The notes under the pieces were generated by a model, which saw only the letters and a list, made by a program, of their open reading frames with translations, made no database searches and was not told the origin of the DNA. A DNA stretch of 64,000 nucleotides from positions 744,001 to 808,000 of the forward strand of contig NC_079487.1 in assembly GCF_020520425.1 (NCBI RefSeq), read 5' to 3'. This DNA is from Spinacia oleracea (Eukaryota > Streptophyta > Magnoliopsida > Caryophyllales > Amaranthaceae). Position 1 is the stretch's first letter. Every line of letters begins with the position of its first letter. Of this stretch, positions 56,504 to 64,000 are shown piece after piece. A program made the translations under genes and the position numbers.

Positions 56504-58855
56504 TCATCGAATGGGGGCACCAAAGATGGTGCCATCTGGTGTCACATCGATTGCCTTGGATGAGCTATGTAGTGCGGGGAGTGACGGACCACGACCCCGA
56601 TCATGAATACGGTGCCCACCGTTTACAGGACTTTCGGCCTTTTGGGTCGCAACATCATCAACCCGTGCCTTCTTTCGAACCCATGTTAAGGGGTTCACAC
56701 TCCGGTCACCTCCACCTGCAAAACAATTTGAAACATGCGCTTCCTCCGAGGAGTTATTAGAGTTAGTATGAGTCAATTCAGTATTAAAATAATCATTAGA
56801 AACATTGACTCCAAAACATGACTCTTCTACCATCGGGCTTCTAGCAACTTGGGTTAAATTGAAAGTGATTTTGTCATCCCCCACATTTAAAGTCAGTTTG
56901 CCATTCTTGACATCTATAAATGCCCCCGCAGTGTGTAGGAAGGGTCGACCTAAAATAATAGGAATTTGCCTATCCTCTTCCATGTCTAAAACAACAAAAT
57001 CAACAGGAATAAAAAATTTACCTACTCTAACAGGCACACCTTCTAAAACACCTAGGGGGTATTTTACAGATCTATCAGCCATTTGCAGAGTTATGTTGGT
57101 AACTTTTAAATCACCCATGTTCAACTTAGTACATACAGACAGGGGCATGACACTAACACTGGCACCTAAATCACATAAGGCTTTGTCAATAAAAAGGTTG
57201 CCAATATTACACGGGATAGAGAAACTCCCGGGGTCCTTCAACTTGGGTGGAGACTTATTTTGTAGTAAGGCACTGCACTCTTCAGTAAATGCAACAGTCT
57301 CCACCTCACTAAATGCTCTCTTCCTAGTCAAGATGTCTTTCATGTATTTAGCATATGCAGGTACTTGAGTAATTAATTCAGTGAAAGGGACTGTTACCTG
57401 CAGATTCTTTACCACTTCTAAGAACTTACCAAACTGCTTGTCTAGCTTGTTCTTTAGCTGACGATGAGGGAAGGGAAGTTTGATAGGTGGAACTTGTATC
57501 TCAGCTTTCTTCTCAACCCTTGTGTCAGCTTCCTTATCCTTAACCACCTTCTCACTTTCTCTTGGCACAGCACCACTAATAGATACTTCAACCCCTTCCT
57601 CTATAGTCATAGGTGGCCCATCATACTCATATCCACTCCGCAAAGTGACATCATTTACAGACTCTCTGGTCACAGGCTGTGAAGGGAGTTGACCCTTGGG
57701 TCTCTCTGCGAGAGTAGTAGCCATTTGTGCCAACTGTTTATCCATGATCTTGTTATGAGCAGTGAGGGCATCGATTTTGGCATCCTTTTCGCTCAGAGAC
57801 CTCTGCAATTCTAACATCATATTCCGCATCTCAACAAGCATGGGATCAGGCTGTGTGGGTTGAGGCTGTGGAGGAAAGCCAGGTGGTCCACTAGGCTGCG
57901 GGTTGTAGTTACTCCGCGGTTGGTAGGGCTGCTGTGGTGGTGGTTGGTAAGGTTGCTGTGGTGGTGGTTGGTAAGGTTGTTGTGGTGGTGGAGGGTGTTG
58001 AATCTGGTGGGGGTTCTGAACATTGGTACTCCTATATGATAATAGGGGGTTGTTTTTATACCCCTCATTGTATGAGTTGGAGTACGGATTGTTCTGCTTG
58101 TAGGCCTGGAATGCATTGCATTGTTCAATAGAGCTCCTACATTCCGGTGCATAATGACCTTGCATCCCACAACTATTATAGACATTGGCCAACTCAGCAC
58201 TCATTGCGGCGACACTAGCTTGTTGGGTGGCTTGGGAAGATGCGCTTTGCATATTATCCAGCTTGTGATGTAGGGCAGTTAGCTGAGCAGTAAGTTGTTC
58301 AATAGAGTTCATTTCATGCTTAACACCACGATCGGCAAAACCTCTAGGATTCCCATATTGGGCACTATGGATGGCTATCTCCTCAATCACCTCTAAAGCT
58401 CTAGGCACCTCCAGTTGCATAAATCTCCCACTGGCAGCTGAATCCAAAAGACACCTAGACTCATTACCCAGACCATTATAGAACTGCTGAACCAGGAACC
58501 AGTCCTCCAAACCATGGTGTGGGCACTCTCTTTGCAAGTCCTTGAATCTTTCCCAAACCTTGAACAAACTCTCATCTGCTTGTTGAGAGATACCTAATAT
58601 CTGACCCCTTAGACGAGCTGTCTTCTCAGGTGGGAAATATTTAACATAGAATGCAAGGGCCAAAGAATTCCAATCGGTGATTTTCATAGCTGTGCGGTTG
58701 AGACTATTAATCCATAGTTTTGCCTTCCCACTCAATGAAAATGGAAAGAGTATCTCCATAGTCTGCTCCGGTGTTAAATTCTTCTGCTTAATGGTGGCAC
58801 AATACTGAATGAAAGACTGAATATGAAGATTAGGATCTTCACCCTTTTCCCCCAC
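56504..58855 (-). CDS. Athila-type Gag-protease polyprotein
   Basis: 783 aa open frame. Order: Gag domain (EDPNLHIQSFIQYC, FPFSLSGKAKLWINSL, RLRGQILGISQQADESL, ECPHHGLEDWFLVQQFYNGL), a knuckle-like VYNSCGMQGHYAPEC in which the first cysteine is tyrosine, a P/Q-rich repeat (PPPQQPYQ several times), a coiled-coil segment, then a retropepsin with the CDLGASVSVMP active site and IILGRPFLHTAGA. The tail (RKKARVDDVATQKAE) has no recognised domain. The true start is upstream in 59183-58839, out of frame because of a one-base change in a G run near 58855. Confidence 0.88.
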   Translation of the reverse strand: MGEKGEDPNLHIQSFIQYCATIKQKNLTPEQTMEILFPFSLSGKAKLWINSLNRTAMKITDWNSLALAFYVKYFPPEKTARLRGQILGISQQADESLFKVWERFKDLQRECPHHGLEDWFLVQQFYNGLGNESRCLLDSAASGRFMQLEVPRALEVIEEIAIHSAQYGNPRGFADRGVKHEMNSIEQLTAQLTALHHKLDNMQSASSQATQQASVAAMSAELANVYNSCGMQGHYAPECRSSIEQCNAFQAYKQNNPYSNSYNEGYKNNPLLSYRSTNVQNPHQIQHPPPPQQPYQPPPQQPYQPPPQQPYQPRSNYNPQPSGPPGFPPQPQPTQPDPMLVEMRNMMLELQRSLSEKDAKIDALTAHNKIMDKQLAQMATTLAERPKGQLPSQPVTRESVNDVTLRSGYEYDGPPMTIEEGVEVSISGAVPRESEKVVKDKEADTRVEKKAEIQVPPIKLPFPHRQLKNKLDKQFGKFLEVVKNLQVTVPFTELITQVPAYAKYMKDILTRKRAFSEVETVAFTEECSALLQNKSPPKLKDPGSFSIPCNIGNLFIDKALCDLGASVSVMPLSVCTKLNMGDLKVTNITLQMADRSVKYPLGVLEGVPVRVGKFFIPVDFVVLDMEEDRQIPIILGRPFLHTAGAFIDVKNGKLTLNVGDDKITFNLTQVARSPMVEESCFGVNVSNDYFNTELTHTNSNNSSEEAHVSNCFAGGGDRSVNPLTWVRKKARVDDVATQKAESPVNGGHRIHDRGRGPSLPALHSSSKAIDVTPDGTIFGAPIR

Positions 58856-59183
58856 CGAATTGGTGTCTCTCGATCATGTTTATCAGCTGGGGTTCGATCT
58901 TGAAATTCTCGACCTCAATGGAAGGCATGATTGCCTTGGGAAGCATAGACAGACTTGGTTTAGAGTAGTCTGTAAGCCTTGGCACAAGTGGGGGTGGCAG
59001 TGGTGGTGCTTGGTCACCCATCTCTGAATCTGTATGGAATAGATTGCTAATCAGATAGTCGGATTCAGAGTCAAAATAGTCTCTTAACTGTTTGACGAAT
59101 CTACGCCGTCTACGTAAGGTCCGTTCAGGTTCAGGATCGAACGAAGTCAGATAGCTGGTATGGACAGTCCTGGGCATAAACAA
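58839..59183 (-). pseudogene. Gag N-terminus of the Athila-like element (frameshifted)
   Basis: 114 codons with an arginine-rich segment (ERTLRRRRRFVKQL) and MGDQAPPLPPPLVP. It ends HQFGGGKG then stop, where the Gag frame should continue into the EDPNLH motif of the next ORF. Confidence 0.8.
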
Positions 59184-59292
59184 GCAAAAACTAGAAAACA
59201 GTCGTGAGATCCGATCTCAAGGAACGGGAGTCCCTTGTGAGGTAACAAACAATAATCTAGAAAAACAATTAATAACAGAAAATAAAACCGTT

Positions 59293-59310
59293 TCCCCGGC
59301 AACGGCGCCA
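59293..59310 (-). other. Primer-binding site of the Athila-like element
   Basis: TGGCGCCGTTGCCGGGGA on the minus strand, the classic Athila-type primer site. Confidence 0.9.
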
Positions 59311-60128
59311 AAATTTGACAGGCTAAATCGCACTCCTATCAAAGATAAACCTAACGTTCAACAACTAAAAATATAGTAAGGGAAGCAGGGATCGTATCCA
59401 CAGGGAAATAGTGTTCTTTCTACTATTAATTAACTAATCTAGACTACTGGTAACAAAGAGTTGGATTGATTTGTATATTAAACTAAAGCAAATAATCAAA
59501 TCGGAAAATAACAATATTAAAGGAATCTAGGGCAACGGTTCACCATAAATGCAGACCGGGATTGGACAACGGACAATGAAAATCAATTAACAATCATAAC
59601 TAGGAAAACATGCATCTCTCGAATCTTATGAATTCCTTAGGATAGAACAACTAGCGGGCTCTCGCTACGTACTAGAAATAATTCCTATATAATAGCTACA
59701 GACCAAAAACATCAGATTTATACCTCTCGGCGCATAATCTAAGGTTAATCAAACTCAAATAAAAATAGTCCGGCCGAACAGAATTGACGAGCAATAATAA
59801 TAAGCTATAGAAATTATAATCAATCAATCAATTAATCAAGTCCACATATAATCCCAATCATGCATTCATGGATCCCCTAAACCCTAGAAATTAAACTACT
59901 CACTCATGATAATAAATAACTAAGAAATTAACATAATAGAAAACATGATCAAGCAATAAGATAAATTAAAGCAAGAAACAATACCGACTTGAAGAGCAAT
60001 GGAATAATAAAGCTTGAATCTTTGATTAAAATTAAAACTAAGTGTTTGGAGAAAATAGAGAGAACTAAAATAGACTAAGTAATTAGAAAACTAGAATAAA
60101 AGATGTCACTAAAAATATAAGGGGCTAG

Positions 60129-60136
60129 TATTTATA
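60129..60136 (-). promoter_or_regulatory. TATA box, 5' LTR of the Athila-like element
   Basis: TATAAATA on the minus strand, 64 bp downstream of the nearest palindrome. Confidence 0.65.
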
Positions 60137-60200
60137 GTTTGCCCAAAATAGAGCCCAAAATCGGAAATAAAAACTCGCGAAATACGCTGGAGGTTGGCGT

Positions 60201-60358
60201 CGCCCGATCGGGCGACGCTTCGCCCGATCGGGCGATGTGCTCGATAGTCGGCCCGATCGGGCGAAATTCCGCCCGATCGGGTGAATTTCCGCCCGATCGG
60301 GCGGTTGCAAAATGCCCAGAACAGCGCCCAGAATGACCGCCCGATCCGGATCGGGCGC
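60201..60358. repeat. CGCCCGATCGGGCG palindrome cluster in the 5' LTR U3
   Basis: Five palindromes (one a GGGTG variant) and the final expanded CGCCCGATCCGGATCGGGCG. Confidence 0.95.
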
Positions 60359-60803
60359 GTATTGAAACTGCACGATCCTCTATCTTCAAAACGTCATATC
60401 TCATTTGTTATTCGTCGGAATTAGGCGAGTGACCACTTGTTGGAAAGATATTGACGTCTAGAATCCAACCCAATTGGAATTACTTCATTTGGAGTTGTAG
60501 AACTTGAGTTATGCTTAAAATTGTGGACTATAGTCATTTTTCTACTTCCTTCGTTATTCGCTTTGCTTCAAAACTCTTCAAACTTAATGTTTGTGCTCTC
60601 GAAAGTACATAATATCTTGTATTGATTCAAATGAGTAGGAAATGCACAAAAATATGCTAATTCCTACAATGATGAACCTGAAACTACAAACACACTACAA
60701 GGAGCACATTAGTACTAAAAATCGCTCCGAAGAGCTCATTTGAGATCAAAAAGTACTAAGGGACGGGGGTAAAAACTCTATATAAAACACACATATCACT
60801 CAT

Positions 60804-61242
60804 CAACAACTTGTAGTTTTCAGAAAGACCCACAAAGCCATTTGTAGCCACGGCCCAACGCGGGAGACCATCATAATACTTAGCCCATGCTTGAACCCGT
60901 GCTTGTGAAAAGGCCGCTACTTTAGGTGGTACTGTATCAGAAAATGGGATAGTCTGCCTTAAAGCCGTATTGACGCATGACTCGGTAAGGAAAGATATAA
61001 ATGGGCCGAGATAGCCCCAGCAGAGATACATAAACTGACACATCAGAACCCCCTGTCATAGTAGTCAAACCCCACCACGGTACCACCCACTTAATAGAAT
61101 AGATACTATGAGTAAAAAAAGAAGCCCACTCGGCCTCGTCCTGGCCTCGGTGCAAATACTTTCGGTTACCCAAGGCTATAGGGCGATAATGTTTAGGATC
61201 GGCAGGAGTTTCTAAAAGCCAGAGTCGTTCCATGAGCCAAAT
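60804..61242 (-). pseudogene. Antisense ORF of the Tat element, exon 2 (plant-mobile-domain-like)
   Basis: Starts after the acceptor TTTTTTTTCAG (61243-61253). It encodes ERLWLLETPADPKHYRPIAL, EAEWASFFTHSIYSIKW and FPYRVMRQYGFKADYP, then (in another frame) PPKVAAFSQARVQAWAKYYDG. This order and the RQYG motif resemble plant-mobile-domain/DUF7745-type proteins found as antisense ORFs in Tat elements. A one-base frameshift near 60950 and the Athila-like insertion at 60803 break it. The frame continues at 52717. Confidence 0.7.
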
Positions 61243-61437
61243 CTGAAAAAAAACGGGTACGATCAGATCAAAAAATATAATAAATAAGCAAATGAAACCT
61301 GGGGCGCAGTTTCAACGCCCAGGACCAGGCGCCGAAAATTCTAACGCCCAGCCCTGGGTGCTGAAACTCAGCTCTAGGCAGGACGAGTAAAAATATGTAA
61401 AAAAAATATATATGTGCGCAAAGGAAAGGTCGATTAC
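61243..61437 (-). other. Intron of the Tat antisense ORF, with palindrome module 4
   Basis: 195 bp. Donor GTAATC (61437), acceptor TTTTTTTTCAG (61243), phase 0. Module 4 (61309-61368) lies inside. Confidence 0.7.
61309..61368. repeat. Double-palindrome module 4 (antisense-ORF intron)
   Basis: GTTTCAACGCCCAGGACCAG, GCGCCGAAAA, ACGCCCAGCCCTGGGTGCTG. Same layout as modules 1-3 and 5. Confidence 0.88.
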
Positions 61438-62079
61438 CTGCAGCAATAGGGGGCTCCCCTTAAAATATTCAGATTTGGCATTCTTCTTCAACTCATCCGC
61501 ACTCAGCAAAGTCTCGGCAACAACCAACGGCATAATAGAATAGCAACTTTCTATCTGGCTAATCAAGGGGATCAACCTTATGTCACCGAACTCACCATTG
61601 TTATTCGACAGCAAATAATGATTCAACAAGAAAAATACAAGGGCTCGAATGTTCAATTTCTGTTCGGTCATATTCTTACTAGGCCTAAAGTGATGTTTTA
61701 CAAGCCTTGCCAAATTAACCTCATCACCTGCAACAATCTCAGCAAGCATGTTAGCATCTAGTCCTAGGAAAGCCCCTATGGTTGTTTTACCCTCTTCGAT
61801 GGTGCCAGGGGTGGCAGGAGTAGCATTAGTAGGATAACCAAGGATCGCAGCAAATTATTCTGGCAAAGGACATATTTCATTGCCCCGAAAAACAAAAACA
61901 TGGTGATCGGAATCCCAAAAGCTCAGGGCTGCATACAGAAAGTTACAATCAATATTAATTTGTTGTAAGCCTAAAAGTGCCTCTAAATGGTATTCTTTCA
62001 ACAAAGCCTTTTCTGTAGGAGTAAGGGCTCTTTGCCAACGCCTAACAGCTCGTTGGAGGGAAAAGGGAGGAATCGACAT
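61438..62079 (-). pseudogene. Antisense ORF of the Tat element, exon 1
   Basis: ATG at 62079. 214 codons (SIPPFSLQRAVRRWQRAL, then LARLVKHHFRPSKNM and FFLLNHYLLSNNNGEFG) read through to the donor. One in-frame TAA (61855-61857) interrupts it. A TATA box 87 bp upstream of the ATG and a purine-rich 5' UTR suggest the ORF had its own promoter. The protein is of the plant-mobile-domain/DUF7745 type (from memory). Its role in Tat elements is unknown. Confidence 0.7.
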
Positions 62080-62165
62080 GACAAAAGCAAGGAGGAATTA
62101 AAGCTAAGCAACTACAAGAGAGAAGAAGATTGAGAGTGATGGAAAAGAGGGGCGTATCTAACCCC

Positions 62166-62173
62166 TATATATA
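62166..62173 (-). promoter_or_regulatory. TATA box of the antisense ORF
   Basis: TATATATA (CTATATATAGGGG on the minus strand), 87 bp before the start codon. Palindrome module 5 lies 81 bp further upstream. Confidence 0.6.
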
Positions 62174-62254
62174 GCTGAAGACATCAAGTGACATCCTGAT
62201 CCCATTCGGAAACGCGCTAAGAAATCCGAAAACCAAAAATCGCCAGGAAAAGAC

Positions 62255-62312
62255 TTTCAGCGCCCACGGCTGGGCGCCGAAATGATTAACGCCTAGCCTT
62301 GGGCGCTGAAAA
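62255..62312. repeat. Double-palindrome module 5 (antisense-ORF promoter)
   Basis: TTTCAGCGCCCACGGCTGGG, CGCCGAAATG, ACGCCTAGCCTTGGGCGCTG, then AAA. Fifth copy, in the antisense-ORF promoter region. Confidence 0.87.
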
Positions 62313-62666
62313 TGCATCCCAAGGCCCGGATCTCACAAAACGCGGAACAGGAAAGGACTTAAAACCGTGTTGGTAGACACGAGGCCCTATTGAAATCAAG
62401 ATCAAAGCCCAAAAGCACCTTTAGCACCCAAATAGTGAAAATGAATGTTAAAATTTGTCGAAACTTAGACTCGTCTCAAGGAATATATGTGTACACTTTT
62501 CAAAACAAATATGAGCAAAATAAATATCAAGGTCATTCTTCGAAACACAAAAAAAATATTGTTAAGTCGTTGGTTTCTCAAATGAAAAATGTTTGTTTGT
62601 CAAAAGATTAATCCGGGCCAAGCTAAGCCTGATATTATTGAAAAATAAACTTTGTCGCCCGGAAAA

Positions 62667-62689
62667 CGAAGTCGCACTCCACGACTTCG
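62667..62689. other. Perfect stem-loop
   Basis: CGAAGTCG - CACTCCA - CGACTTCG, 8 bp stem, 7 nt loop. Confidence 0.8.
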
Positions 62690-63189
62690 TCAAAATAGCA
62701 TACCACTATAGAGGTCTCTCGCACATACGAGCACGATCCCAAACATGATTAAAGGGCGTTATAAAATATGTACCTCTCTTGGCAAGAAATGACCATCAAG
62801 CACGAGTGCTTGGGGGCTCGAAAGAAAATACATACTCCAATGAAGAGTGTGCAAAGTTAAAATCATATTCCCGGACTACGCTATACACAGTCCCATGTTT
62901 GGATAATCTCAAAAGGAAAAAACGGATTTCGACCTCAGAATAAAGGTCGCCGTTGATACTTGTACATGGTCCTTTGATCAAAGACCAAGTGGTGGCAAAA
63001 AATCGAGCCGTAAAGACTAGCTCAAAACCACAAAAGAAGACGACCACAAGACAAAGGTCCGTCTAAGCCCGTTGTCAACCCACATTCAGGTTACAACTAA
63101 GTCCGAGCATCCCTCGAAAGAATTCGCTCCTGCGAGAATGAATAAAAAGGGAAATTCTCAAAAGAAATCACGATGAACAAAAAATAGGA

Positions 63190-63700
63190 ACTTGCCCATC
63201 TTCAGTTGGCAAGATCGCGTCACGAACCACGCGAGTTCCAAATAAAAAAAAAGAAAAAAAAAGAAAAACAAATTCAGGGACGTCCACCCTCAGCGGACAG
63301 GGCTCGCCCACCTTCAGCGGGCGGGGTCTGCGTCACTAGCCGCGCAGGTCCTCAGTTTTCGAAAAATAGAATCTTCAAAAAACAAAATAAAATAGGCTCG
63401 CCATCTTCAGCCGGCGGGGTCTACGTCACAAACCACGTAGGTCCTTATTTTCAAAAACAATAAACAAATTTCAAAATAGATTCGTCCACTTCTATCGGAC
63501 GGGGTGTCCACCCTTAGCGCACAGGTTCGCCATCTTCAGCCGGCGGGGTCTACGTCACAAACCGCGTAGGTCCTTATTTTCAAATTTCAAAACAGATTCG
63601 TCCACTTCTATCGGACGGGGTGTCCACCCTTAGCGGACAGGCTCGCCAGCTTTAGCCGGCGGGGTTTGCGCCACTAACCGCGCAGGTCCTTAGTCGCCGT
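63190..63700. repeat. Tandem mini-hairpin repeat field in the Tat 3' region
   Basis: Cassettes of about 50 bp in the style of GGCTCGCCATCTTCAGCCGG, then CGGGGTCTACGTCACAAACC, then a GTAGGTCCTTA-type end. They alternate with cassettes containing CGTCCACTTCTATCGGACG and GTCCACCCTTAGCGGAC. Each subunit is a short inverted repeat. Units vary and are interrupted by A-rich linkers. Confidence 0.85.
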
Positions 63701-64000
63701 AGCGATAACTTTTTTCGGTTTTCCCTTTTTCCAAAAATTAAAGGATTGGTTTTCCGTTTTTGCAAAAAAGAATGATGTGCTGGATTTTCCTTCGTTTTAC
63801 GTCTCATAAAAACAAGGGGGGTTTTCTCGTTTAGCTAACCCTGAAAATGAGAATATTTAAAAACATTTTACCTCGTGATTGGGCTTGGCCAGGCCCAATT
63901 ACACATTATAGCTTTAATTTCAAAACATCTGTAGCTACTCTCAATGACAAAGTGAGGGAGTTTCTACACATCTTTAGATACTTCCAATGACAAAGTGAGG

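Larger units (their letters stand above)
52718..60798 (-). mobile_element. Non-autonomous Athila-like Ty3-gypsy element
   Basis: 8081 bp flanked by CTCAT (52713-52717 and 60799-60803). 5' LTR 60798-59316, PBS 59310-59293, gag-pro ORF 59183-56504, palindrome-rich noncoding region, polypurine tract and 3' LTR 54178-52718. There is no RT, RNaseH, integrase or envelope-like ORF, so mobility would depend on another element. The LTRs are nearly identical apart from a 22 bp unit and scattered substitutions, so the insertion is young compared with the host element. Confidence 0.92.
59316..60798 (-). repeat. 5' LTR of the Athila-like element
   Basis: 1483 bp. It is 22 bp longer than the 3' LTR because it has one more palindrome unit (a variant ending GGGTGAATTTC). 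The PBS follows after a 5 bp gap. Confidence 0.93.
45147..64000 (+). mobile_element. Tat/Ogre-type Ty3-gypsy element (partial, non-autonomous, 3' LTR outside window)
   Basis: Order on the plus strand: 5' LTR (45147-46635), PBS, leader, gag, protease-like ORF, noncoding, antisense ORF (62079 down to 52169, split by a nested element) and a 3' region with tandem repeats. No RT, RNaseH or integrase is present between the protease ORF and the antisense ORF. The LTR start TGTAGACACCTACTTTTG, PBS GTGGCGACTCTACTGGGG, Gag type, antisense ORF between pol position and 3' LTR, and repeat-rich 3' UTR are all described traits of the Tat lineage. With the nested 8.1 kb removed, at least 10.8 kb of it is visible. 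Confidence 0.85.
62313..64000 (+). mobile_element. Tat 3' region before the (unseen) 3' LTR
   Basis: Noncoding. A perfect hairpin (CGAAGTCG, 7-base loop, CGACTTCG) lies at 62667-62689. A tandem-repeat field lies at 63190-63700, and a direct repeat CAATGACAAAGTGAGG occurs at about 63942 and 63984. The 3' LTR must lie to the right. Confidence 0.65.

Overview
The window is nuclear DNA of a flowering plant: it has one 14-exon housekeeping gene, long AT-rich introns with GT-AG borders, and stacked LTR retrotransposons, Stowaway and Tourist MITEs, a Helitron, hAT and CACTA pieces and SINE copies. The retrotransposon flavour (Tat elements carrying recurrent GCGCCCAG/CTGGGCGC palindromes) reminds me of Amaranthaceae such as spinach. 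That attribution is from memory and is low confidence.

Layout. (1) 1-10911: a minus-strand Ty1-copia family nested in itself. One element has its 5' LTR at 7570-8943, a leader with a GC-rich minisatellite, a tandemly duplicated gag and a frameshifted pol. Its RT is cut at 1833 by the 5' LTR (452-1832) of a sister element that runs off the left edge. A third, truncated LTR (9945-10911) abuts a CACTA-type terminus at 9944. (2) 10912-15431: AT-rich spacer with a Stowaway MITE that contains a Helitron, and a second MITE. (3) 15432-40874, minus strand: a complete protein farnesyltransferase beta-subunit gene (ERA1/FTB type, 443 aa, 14 exons). Only 1.33 kb of about 25.4 kb is coding. The introns hold a full-length antisense copia element (with its own hAT insertion) flanked by the TSD CATAC, a 2.3 kb solo LTR flanked by ATAAC, SINE-like copies in opposite orientation, and seven MITEs. 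(4) 41.1-45.1 kb: the upstream side of the gene, with a duplicated GGGTCGGGTT-rich sequence, a MITE and a 2.4 kb solo LTR (TSD CATTT) that contains a Tourist-like MITE. (5) 45147 to beyond 64000, plus strand: a Tat/Ogre-type Ty3-gypsy element with LTR, PBS, gag and a protease-like ORF, no RT/RNaseH/integrase, a spliced antisense ORF of plant-mobile-domain type with its own TATA box, and a 3' region of tandem mini-hairpins. An 8.1 kb non-autonomous Athila-like element (52718-60798, minus, TSD CTCAT) sits inside the antisense ORF.

The most unusual signal is palindromic. The Tat element carries five copies of a 58 bp double palindrome, one in each of five noncoding segments. The unrelated Athila-like element carries about 25 copies of CGCCCGATCGGGCG in four clusters, each closed by an expanded copy. 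In three independent promoters (Tat LTR, Tat antisense ORF, Athila LTR) such palindromes lie 64-81 bp upstream of the TATA box. I suggest, as inference, a shared promoter architecture that is worth testing.
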